From JBOHHM01 sp050725495 (GTDB taxonomy: Bacteria; Pseudomonadota; Gammaproteobacteria; Burkholderiales; Burkholderiaceae_C), in the NCBI GenBank assembly GCA_050725495.1, contig JBOHHM010000296.1:1-11062 (forward strand): a stretch of 11,062 nucleotides of DNA, in the 5' to 3' direction. Each line of letters starts with the position of its first letter. Within the stretch, counting starts at the first letter, position 1. A program made the position numbers and the translations under genes. The notes beneath the pieces were generated by a model, which ran no database searches, was not told the origin of the DNA, and saw only the letters and a program-made list of their open reading frames with translations. Of the stretch, positions 1-4,196 are shown piece after piece.

Positions 1-90
1 AACGTCCTGCCGGTGGCCGGCGATCTACTGCGACGCTGTGATCAGCATCTCAGAGCCGTGGCCAGGGTGGAGCAGTTTGACTGGCCATAA
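1..90 (+). CDS. Possible C-terminal tail of an unidentified ORF (partial)
   Basis: Frame 1 is open from the window edge for 29 codons and ends at TAA 88-90; the last residues read VARVEQFDWP. The stop codon lies inside the first of two tandem 24-bp repeats. A transposase ORF that runs into the terminal repeats of its element would look like this, as in IS21-like elements. No catalytic motif is present in so short a tail, so the identity is inference from layout only. It may equally be a chance open frame. Confidence 0.25.
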   Translation, partial: NVLPVAGDLLRRCDQHLRAVARVEQFDWP

Positions 91-114
91 GTGGAGCACT
101 TTGGGTGGCCGCCG
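67..114 (+). repeat. Two tandem 24-bp repeats, possible transposon end
   Basis: GTGGAGCA-G-TTTG-AC-TGGCC at 67-86 is repeated as GTGGAGCA-C-TTTG-GG-TGGCC at 91-110. The period is exactly 24 bp, with 3 mismatches in 20. Adjacent short repeats of this kind occur in the complex ends of IS21-family elements, where they bind transposase. No matching inverted copy is visible in the window, so an element cannot be delimited. The repeats are seen directly; the link to a transposon is inference. Confidence 0.45.
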
Positions 115-210
115 GGGAGGGCGTCACTTCTACTAACGCCGCCTGACCGACGACGGCTGGCGACCACCAAAGTCGCTTCTCCGGAATTGCACTCCCGTAA
201 GGAGTTTGTC

Positions 211-445
211 ATGGGCCGTGCGAACAGGATCGGCAAGCTAATCAATTCGGTTGGGCCTTTTGTTGTTGGGTTTGTGGGCGCTGCCGTCGCGTGGCTGGCG
301 CTGGTTGCCATGGTTTCTGGCGGTCTGGCTGATCACCAGCGAGCCAGTGCCCTTGATGGGATTCCTTTTCCTGCTATGCACCCGATATTGGATGATCGCC
401 CTGGCGGCTTTGGTAGCCATAGGTGCTTTGCTGCTCATTGGGTAG
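211..445 (+). pseudogene. Frameshifted small two-helix membrane protein gene, paralogue of 987-1193
   Basis: AAGGAG at 199-204, six bases before ATG 211, is an excellent ribosome binding site. Residues 7-31 align without gaps to the protein at 987-1193: IG-K/E-L, S13, G15, F17, V18, F21, W28 and L29 match, and the DNA shares GATCGGC-N-AGCTA-N-TCAA. After about codon 33 (near 305-318) the hydrophobic similarity moves to the next frame, which continues through a second hydrophobic helix (IALAALVAIGALLLIG) to TAG 443-445. The interval 211-445 is 235 bases, or 78 codons plus one, so a single extra base separates the two halves. Repaired, the product would be 77 residues. It is either a decayed copy or would need +1 frameshifting; no clear slippery site is seen. 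Function unknown. Confidence 0.6.
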
Positions 446-664
446 AGCGTTGCGGCCCGCATTCATGCTGCAGTGCAGCACTTGGGGGGTGGGGATGCCG
501 TCCGATACGCGAACATGGCCGCGTAGGGATAACGCCTGCATCACCCTACCCTCCCCGGGGGCGATCCAGCGGCGGACAGTCCAGCGTGTGCGCCCAAAGA
601 GCTGCCCGATCGAGGCCAGGCCTATAAGTATGTCCGGGGCGGGTGTGCTTGTGCTGTGCTGCAT
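374..664 (-). CDS. Small winged helix-turn-helix DNA-binding protein (96 aa)
   Basis: Starting at ATG 664, residues 13-35 read as a helix-turn-helix: IGLASIGQLFG, then RTRWTVRRWI. A wing-like strand ALSLRGHVRVSD follows at 44-55. This is the layout of excisionase/MerR-type HTH_17 proteins, usually regulators or recombination directionality factors of mobile elements. The codons of this half end mostly in G or C. Residues after about 70 look unstructured, and the gene runs tail-to-tail into the broken membrane gene (overlap 374-445), so the true C-terminus may be shorter or altered. Codons 34-62 cover repeat copy 484-560. A TATAAT box lies 30 bases upstream. The Shine-Dalgarno is weak (AGG, nine bases before ATG). 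The fold call is by eye. Confidence 0.5.
   Translation of the reverse strand: MQHSTSTPAPDILIGLASIGQLFGRTRWTVRRWIAPGEGRVMQALSLRGHVRVSDGIPTPQVLHCSMNAGRNALPNEQQSTYGYQSRQGDHPISGA
484..560 (-). repeat. G/C-block repeat copy R3
   Basis: Read on the minus strand, the copy starts with CCCCGGGGAGGGTAGGGT and ends with CCCCACCCCCC about 70 bases later, matching the outer blocks and spacing of copies at 1490-1569 and 1871-1947. It lies inside the reading frame of the winged-HTH gene. The RNA could close a stem in which GGGU-GGG-GAUG pairs with CAUC-CCC-ACCC with two single-base bulges. The middle GGGGCCCC block of the other copies is absent. Confidence 0.5.
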
Positions 665-693
665 GGCAGTGCGCCTAGTTTTTGCACCAAGAA

Positions 694-699
694 ATTATA
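694..699 (-). promoter_or_regulatory. Candidate -10 box for the winged-HTH gene
   Basis: The minus strand reads GGGTATAATTTC here, a perfect TATAAT ending 29 bases before the ATG at 664. No good -35 is present at the usual spacing (717-722 gives GTCGCG), so the promoter may need an activator. A small imperfect inverted repeat (714-730, CTACG/CGTAG) covers the -35 position and could be a regulator site. Confidence 0.4.
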
Positions 700-792
700 C
701 CCAGGCCCCGTATCTACGCGACGGTCGTAGCTGCCGGAGGTCAGCGCAGCGTGCAGGTGGCGTTGCACCCGGACAGTAGCTCGCGCAATCAG

Positions 793-835
793 TGGCGGAT
801 CACTGGTCAACACATTCTGTGTTGAATTGCCGCCA
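793..835. promoter_or_regulatory. Nested inverted repeat with a 19-bp palindrome, candidate operator
   Basis: TCAACACATTCTGTGTTGA at 807-825 is a perfect palindrome with 8-bp arms around TTC. Outside it TGGCGG (793-798) pairs with CCGCCA (830-835). No T-run follows on either strand, so an intrinsic terminator is unlikely. The 8-3-8 symmetry fits a dimeric repressor site. It lies about 60 bp upstream of the candidate rightward promoter. Confidence 0.5.
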
Positions 836-868
836 GCGGGCATGTCTTGCGGTATGCCGGTGTGCCCA

Positions 869-882
869 GTTGTTCGAGCAAC
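869..882. promoter_or_regulatory. 14-bp near-palindrome beside the -35 box
   Basis: GTTGTTCGAGCAAC pairs along all its length with one G-T. It ends one base before the candidate -35 at 884. GTTGTTCG occurs again at 949-956, 80 bp away on the other side of the -10 box. Position suggests an operator for the membrane gene; no regulator is known. Confidence 0.35.
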
Positions 883-883
883 C

Positions 884-912
884 TTGTATCGCGACCCCGC
901 GTGGCATATTTT
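884..912 (+). promoter_or_regulatory. Candidate sigma-70 promoter for the small membrane gene
   Basis: TTGTAT (884-889), a 17-base spacer, and TATTTT (907-912) match four of six and five of six consensus bases. Transcription would start near 919 and give a leader of roughly 68 bases before ATG 987. The leader contains a second GTTGTTCG. Confidence 0.4.
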
Positions 913-986
913 AGATGGAGGGCGATAGAAAACCAGGTCGAATAGCGGGTTGTTCGTAACTGCTTCCTGCCGGAAAGGGGATTGGT

Positions 987-1193
987 ATGGACCTCAGGAG
1001 CAAGATCGGCGAGCTACTCAAGTCCTGCGGAGTCTTTGTGATTGCTTTTCTGGCCACTGTGGTGCTGTGGCTACTGCTGGGGGCAGTTGTGTTGGCGGTA
1101 CTGGTGCTGGGCAGCGGGCTGGGAGATGTGCCGACGTCGACCGTCATTGTGTTACTTTTGGTGGCGATACTTGCGGCGCTACTCTTTCGGTAG
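987..1193 (+). CDS. Small two-helix membrane protein, unknown function (68 aa)
   Basis: AAAGGGG at 974-980 lies six bases before ATG 987, which supports this start. The product has a short charged, amphipathic N-terminus (residues 1-12), a long hydrophobic helix (about 16-42, rich in V, L and A), a short polar turn GSGLGDVPTS (42-51) and a second helix (52-67) ending in R. It should sit in the inner membrane as a hairpin. It is a paralogue of the frameshifted gene at 211-445: positions 7-31 align ungapped, including W28-L29. A candidate promoter and operators lie upstream. The family is not recognised. Size and topology would fit a small toxin, holin-like protein or membrane modulator, but nothing seen selects one. 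A gene is likely; the function is unknown. Confidence 0.6.
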   Translation: MDLRSKIGELLKSCGVFVIAFLATVVLWLLLGAVVLAVLVLGSGLGDVPTSTVIVLLLVAILAALLFR

Positions 1194-1202
1194 CGCGCTA
1201 CG

Positions 1203-1475
1203 ATGCAGCCGGCAGGCATGAGCGATCCGGCCCGCGCCGAAGGCGCCTACGAGCGCTGCCTGCTGCTCGCCGTCTGGTTCTCCCCGAGGGTGATAGCGTC
1301 CGAGGCGCTGCGCCCATTGTTGGTGCCCTTCGCTGCGTCGGCGATGTCGGCGTATCCGGTCAGCACCAAGCCCAATAGCGCGCCCAGCGACGATCCGACG
1401 CTGATTGAGCCTGACCGGTCGCGGTTGTTGCACTGGCTGCGATCGTGGCGCACATCGCGACGATGTGTCCGCTGA
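1203..1475 (+). CDS. Doubtful small ORF downstream of the membrane gene (90 aa)
   Basis: An open frame starts ten bases after the membrane gene stop, with a second ATG at 1218, and ends at TGA 1473-1475. About 80% of its codons end in G or C. It shares its third codon positions with the opposite-strand frame ending at 1247, so codon statistics cannot tell which strand is coded. No strong ribosome binding site, membrane segment or domain is recognised. At most one of the two frames is likely real. Confidence 0.2.
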   Translation: MQPAGMSDPARAEGAYERCLLLAVWFSPRVIASEALRPLLVPFAASAMSAYPVSTKPNSAPSDDPTLIEPDRSRLLHWLRSWRTSRRCVR

Positions 1476-1618
1476 GCGGCACTAGCCGTGGGGGTTCTCC
1501 TACCTACGCGAGCGAAGGGGGCCCCACGTTCATTTCGTCGAGCCCGACACAACCCTACCCTCCCCGGGGTGCGGGGATTCAGGGTTGAGGCAACTTGCAA
1601 TTGCCGATAAAGGGGCAC
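1247..1618 (-). CDS. Doubtful ORF containing repeat R1 and a glycine-rich hydrophobic segment
   Basis: The frame is open for 123 codons from ATG 1618. Its last 55 codons have about 85% G/C at third positions and encode a protein-like segment: VGSSLGALLGLVLTGYADI, then a polar tail to SRQRS. The first half crosses repeat copy R1 and is rich in Arg, Thr and Ala, like a non-coding frame. The true start may be internal (for example GTG near codon 57), but no Shine-Dalgarno supports one. It competes with the plus-strand frame 1203-1475. Family not recognised. Confidence 0.22.
   Translation of the reverse strand: MPLYRQLQVASTLNPRTPGRVGLCRARRNERGAPFARVGRRTPTASAAQRTHRRDVRHDRSQCNNRDRSGSISVGSSLGALLGLVLTGYADIADAAKGTNNGRSASDAITLGENQTASSRQRS
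1490..1569 (-). repeat. G/C-block repeat copy R1
   Basis: On the minus strand it runs CCCCGGGGAGGGTAGGGTTG, then 40 bases after the first GGGG a GGGGCCCCC block, then 22 bases, then AGAACCCCC. The first two distances are identical to copy R2 (1871-1947). GGGUU and AACCC could pair to close a stem. In one frame both R1 and R2 read GRVGL, eight residues, GAP. Confidence 0.5.
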
Positions 1619-1870
1619 GCTGCGAAGGAGGTCCGCTCGGGCGCTGGCCGGAAAGCGAAGTTCCTTTCAAGTGCGAGTGACGCGGTGCTACGCACCGTTA
1701 AGGCGGCGGCATAGCGCAATGCTTGGACGGCCTGGCACTTGGTGAGGATGTGCCAGCTTATGAAAGAACTGAATCAGGCTTTGCGGAAGCAAACGGAATG
1801 GCTACGGTGAAATGCACACAATGGCACAGCCATTCATCAACGCCGGTATCTGCCGCGCCTCCAGAGTCTT
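1570..1870. other. Stretch without a supported gene
   Basis: No convincing CDS is seen. It holds a hairpin CGGTGC-TAC-GCACCG at 1683-1697 with no T-run, and a 16-codon ORF from ATG 1759 (MKELNQALRKQTEWLR) whose nearest purine-rich stretch is about 12 bases upstream. The short ORF could be a leader peptide or chance. Confidence 0.3.
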
Positions 1871-1947
1871 GGGGGGTCTCTGATGTGTGCGGCGGCGGGG
1901 GGCCCCAAAGTTAGGTAGCAATGGTCGATGCAAACCTACCCTCCCCC
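1871..1947 (-). repeat. G/C-block repeat copy R2
   Basis: On the minus strand it runs GGGGGAGGGTAGGTTTG, a GGGGCCCCCC block 40 bases on, and GAGACCCCCC about 21 bases later. GGUUU and AGACC can pair, where copy R1 has GGGUU and AACCC. The copy nearest the tRNA-Lys gene, it is followed by a hairpin TTGCGC/GCGCAA at 1967-1990. Confidence 0.5.
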
Positions 1948-2043
1948 GAAGGGTTCTGGGCAGGTTTTGCGCGATGAGGAAAGTGCGCAATGGCGCTGGA
2001 TCGCCCGTTAGTAGAAGGGATCTGCGCGAGCGAAGCGCCTTGC

Positions 2044-2064
2044 CGGTCTACTATCGGTCTACTA
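2044..2064. repeat. Tandem 10-bp repeat CGGTCTACTA
   Basis: CGGTCTACTA occurs at 2044-2053 and 2055-2064 with an 11-bp period, just beyond the tRNA-Lys terminator. An 11-bp period places both on one face of the helix, as for paired protein sites. Role unknown. Confidence 0.4.
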
Positions 2065-2072
2065 GGCTCAAA

Positions 2073-2099
2073 CCAAAATGGCCTGCATTTCTGCAAGCC
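2073..2099 (-). terminator. Intrinsic terminator of tRNA-Lys
   Basis: On the minus strand GGCTTGCA-GAAA-TGCAGGCC forms an uninterrupted 8-bp stem (one T-G pair) capped by a GAAA tetraloop, followed by ATTTTGG. It starts 11 bases after the encoded CCA end of the tRNA, where a terminator is expected. Confidence 0.75.
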
Positions 2100-2110
2100 C
2101 TTGAAAATGC

Positions 2111-2186
2111 TGGTAGGACGTGCAGGATTCGAACCTGCGACCAACGGATTAAAAGTCCGCTGCTCTACCAACTGAGCTAACGTCCC
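2111..2186 (-). tRNA. tRNA-Lys (anticodon TTT), 76 nt with encoded CCA
   Basis: The minus strand folds as a complete cloverleaf. The acceptor arm GGGACGT pairs with ACGTCCT (G1-U72 wobble), followed by discriminator A and CCA. The D loop carries AGTTGGTAGA, the anticodon arm is GCGGA-CTTTTAA-TCCGT with anticodon TTT, and the T arm is GCAGG-TTCGAAT-CCTGC. Apart from stem changes it closely follows the enterobacterial tRNA-Lys sequence. A37 is followed by A38, so the loop suits t6A and cyclic t6A modification. It is probably an independent transcript, with its own promoter (2230-2259) and terminator (2073-2099). Its 3' end faces the accessory region, a common attachment site for integrative elements. 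Confidence 0.97.
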
Positions 2187-2229
2187 ATCAGGGTTTTGCC
2201 AGCATTTCTGCGATGCAGCAAAGCTTTAA

Positions 2230-2259
2230 ATTATAGCGTCAGTTTTTCACTGCTCTCAA
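2230..2259 (-). promoter_or_regulatory. Promoter of tRNA-Lys
   Basis: On the minus strand TTGAGA (2259-2254), an 18-base spacer and a perfect TATAAT (2235-2230) form a strong sigma-70 promoter. Transcription should start near 2223, about 37 bases before the mature tRNA. The -35 box overlaps the tcdA stop codon (2256-2258), so the gap between the two genes is almost all promoter and leader. Confidence 0.8.
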
Positions 2260-3014
2260 CGCTGTGAAGCTATTTTGTCCAGCACCCAGCCCGCCGCGCA
2301 TTGTCCGAAGGTGGCTGTCACGCTGACGACCGAGCCATAGCCGTGGCAATTCAGCGAACCATCGCCTTCGACCGCGCAGGAGGTATCAGGCGGCACCACG
2401 GCTTCGCGGCTGAACACGCAGGCGATGCCGATCTTCTTGCCGTCACGAGGCGCCCCGTGCTGCTTGCGAAGCCGATAGCGCAACTGCGCCAGCAGCGGAT
2501 CATGCGTGGTGAGGGCGAGGTCGTCGATATCGACCCTGTGGGCATGGCGCTTGCCGCCTGCAGCGCCGACCGAAATGAAGGTGCAAGCGCTGGCGCGCGC
2601 CCAGGCAGCCATGGCGGTCTTGGCCTTGACCTGGTCGCAGGCATCGATCACGGCATCCACGCCCGCGGGCAGCAGTTGGAGCCAGTTGGCAGGCTCCACA
2701 AACTCCTCGATACAGGTCAGCTCGCAGGCCGGATGAATCTGGGCAATGCGGTCGCGCATGGCCAGCACCTTGGCCTGGCCCAGCGTCGCGTCGAGCGCCT
2801 GGATCTGACGGTTGATGTTGGACTCGGCCACATGGTCGAGGTCGATCAGCGTCAGGCGCCCGACCCCGCTGCGCGCCAGCGCCTCGGCGGCCCAGGAGCC
2901 CACGCCCCCAATGCCGATCACGGCCACATGCGCACAACGGATGCGCGCGGCACCTGCAGCCCCGTACAGGCGCTCCAGGCCGCCAAACCTGCGCTGCAGA
3001 TCGACTTCCAACAC
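2256..3014 (-). CDS. tcdA: tRNA threonylcarbamoyladenosine dehydratase TcdA
   Basis: TcdA uses ATP to activate the carboxylate of t6A at position 37 of ANN-decoding tRNAs and closes it to cyclic t6A. The protein is an E1/ThiF-like enzyme. From the GTG at 3014 (252 aa) the nucleotide-binding motif GIGGVGSW lies at 34-41, followed by LIDLD at 56-60, the family motif SNINRQ at 65-70 and VIDACD at 122-127. The C-terminal half matches E. coli TcdA (VFSREAV near 200, VSVTATFG near 230). No ATG is available. GTG 3014 or TTG 3011 both follow GGGAG, the TTG with the better spacing; a TTG overlapping the yeeE stop is also possible. The gene starts 11 bases after the transporter gene, so they are probably cotranscribed. 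An open frame continues upstream of 3014, but only as a shadow of the transporter gene. Confidence 0.93.
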   Translation of the reverse strand: MLEVDLQRRFGGLERLYGAAGAARIRCAHVAVIGIGGVGSWAAEALARSGVGRLTLIDLDHVAESNINRQIQALDATLGQAKVLAMRDRIAQIHPACELTCIEEFVEPANWLQLLPAGVDAVIDACDQVKAKTAMAAWARASACTFISVGAAGGKRHAHRVDIDDLALTTHDPLLAQLRYRLRKQHGAPRDGKKIGIACVFSREAVVPPDTSCAVEGDGSLNCHGYGSVVSVTATFGQCAAGWVLDKIASQR

Positions 3015-3025
3015 GGGGCTCCCGT

Positions 3026-4147
3026 TCAAACCATGCGCTCCAGGCGCCAGATCTGGTACTTGAAGGCCGCCACGGCGCCGGCCAGAATGGCGGCCACGGC
3101 GACGAAGCTGCCGGCGCTCAGGGTGGAAATGCCACTCAAGCCCTGGCCTATGGTGCAGCCCATGGCCGTGACGCCGCCCACCCCCATCAGCACCGCGCCC
3201 CCCAGGTGGTTGGCCACGTCTTCGGTGCTGCCAAAACCTTCCCAGCGGAAGCTGCCCATGGCGATGGCGCTGACAGCGGAACCGACCACCACCCCCAGAA
3301 CCGAGACGATGCCCACCGTCAGCACCTTGCTCTTGTCGCTGAAGAACATGAGCCAATCCAGCGCGTAGGCCACAGGCGAGACAAAGCTCAAGGCCTCGGC
3401 GCGGCCGGAATTGGTAGCCAGGAAAGCCTCCTGCAAGGTATCGGGGTGCTCGGCCACATGGCCCAGCTTGCCGCTGACCCACCACATGGCCACGATCACG
3501 GCCCCAATGCCGAAGCCCGCCAGCAGGTTGTCGAACAGGTTGTCGGCACGGCGAAAGCCTGCCAGCGCCCACACCATCAGGCCGCCACCCAGCAGCAGCG
3601 CCACCATCAAGCCGGCCGACGCAGCGTTCATGCCAAAAACGGCTGCAGCCCAATTGGGCAGGGTCGCAGCCGCTGCAAAATCAATAGCAACCCGATCCAC
3701 GCTGGCAACGCGCAGCACTGCCGTGATGCCCTTGAGCGTGGCAAAGGCGGCCACCCCCATCACGACCAGCACGACGATGGACTTGAGGCTGCCGCCACCT
3801 ATGCGCACCAGTGTCTTGCTGCCGCAGCCTGAGGACAGCACCATGCCAAAGCCGAACATAGCGCCGCCCACGGCGGCCGACAGCCAGATCCAGCGGTTGG
3901 AGGCATAGAGCGTCTTGGCCGGGTCAATCCAGCCCGCATAGACCAGCGCCGCGAAACCGATCATGGCCACGCCGACCGCCAGCCCCCACTGCCGCATGCG
4001 CGTCCAGTCGCCCATGTTGACGATGTCGCTGACGGCACCCATGGTGCAGAAATGCGCGCGTTGGGCAATGGCCCCGAACGCGACGGACAGGGCAAACGCA
4101 GCCCACAACACCTGGGTGGTAAGCGAAGACAAATCAGAGGCTTGCAT
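3026..4147 (-). CDS. YeeE/YedE (TsuA-like) family sulfur transporter
   Basis: A 373-residue polytopic inner-membrane protein with two related halves. Family members import thiosulfate or other reduced sulfur species through a chain of conserved cysteines. Three such cysteines are visible: C34 in HFCTMGAVSD, C108 in SSGCGSKTLVR and C331 in MGCTIGQGLSG. These correspond to the three pore-lining cysteines of the studied thiosulfate channel. Hydrophobic segments span almost the whole chain. Full length and intact. The usual small TusA-like partner (YeeD/TsuB) is not adjacent. ATG 4147 is the first start; no strong Shine-Dalgarno precedes it. It lies 49 bases after cpoB and 11 before tcdA, so it is likely part of the same transcript. 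The exact substrate (thiosulfate, sulfite or other) cannot be read from the sequence. Confidence 0.88.
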   Translation of the reverse strand: MQASDLSSLTTQVLWAAFALSVAFGAIAQRAHFCTMGAVSDIVNMGDWTRMRQWGLAVGVAMIGFAALVYAGWIDPAKTLYASNRWIWLSAAVGGAMFGFGMVLSSGCGSKTLVRIGGGSLKSIVVLVVMGVAAFATLKGITAVLRVASVDRVAIDFAAAATLPNWAAAVFGMNAASAGLMVALLLGGGLMVWALAGFRRADNLFDNLLAGFGIGAVIVAMWWVSGKLGHVAEHPDTLQEAFLATNSGRAEALSFVSPVAYALDWLMFFSDKSKVLTVGIVSVLGVVVGSAVSAIAMGSFRWEGFGSTEDVANHLGGAVLMGVGGVTAMGCTIGQGLSGISTLSAGSFVAVAAILAGAVAAFKYQIWRLERMV

Positions 4148-4162
4148 GCTTTGATTTTAGTA

Positions 4163-4193
4163 GCCCGGACAGCAAACTACCGGGCCCGCGGGC
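4163..4193. other. GC-rich hairpin between cpoB and the transporter gene
   Basis: GCCCGG (4163-4168) pairs with CCGGGC (4180-4185) around an 11-base loop, beside the palindrome GCCCGCGGGC (4184-4193). No T-run follows on the minus strand, so it is not a standard terminator. It could partly separate the Tol-Pal genes from the downstream pair or stabilise the mRNA end. Confidence 0.35.
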
Positions 4194-4196
4194 TTC

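Larger units (their letters stand above)
665..986. other. Intergenic regulatory region between the HTH gene and the membrane gene
   Basis: No convincing gene is seen across these 322 bases. The stretch holds a TATAAT box facing left (694-699), a 19-bp palindrome (807-825) inside a larger inverted repeat (793-835), a 14-bp near-palindrome (869-882) and a candidate promoter facing right (884-912). The layout is that of a divergent control region in which the small HTH protein might regulate both sides; this is inferred from position only. Confidence 0.45.

Noticed and set aside
91..627. A 178-codon plus-strand frame from GTG 91
   Set aside because: Only the part from ATG 211 to about 310 resembles its paralogue; the rest is the wrong frame after the shift, and the GTG lies within the tandem repeat.
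1683..1697. Hairpin CGGTGC/GCACCG as a terminator
   Set aside because: No T-run on either strand and no gene clearly ending next to it.
484..1947. The three G/C-block repeats as a CRISPR array
   Set aside because: Only three diverged copies at irregular spacing of hundreds of bases, and no cas gene.
1911..2171. An 86-codon minus-strand frame across tRNA-Lys
   Set aside because: Its N-terminal half is the tRNA gene itself read as codons; no independent support.
2301..3368. A 355-codon plus-strand frame over tcdA and the transporter gene
   Set aside because: Both minus-strand genes are well supported by family motifs; the plus frame is their shadow.
3015..3653. Upstream extension of the tcdA frame
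   Set aside because: The residues lie antiphase over the yeeE coding sequence, are rich in Gly/Arg/His and match no TcdA; the real start is at about 3014.
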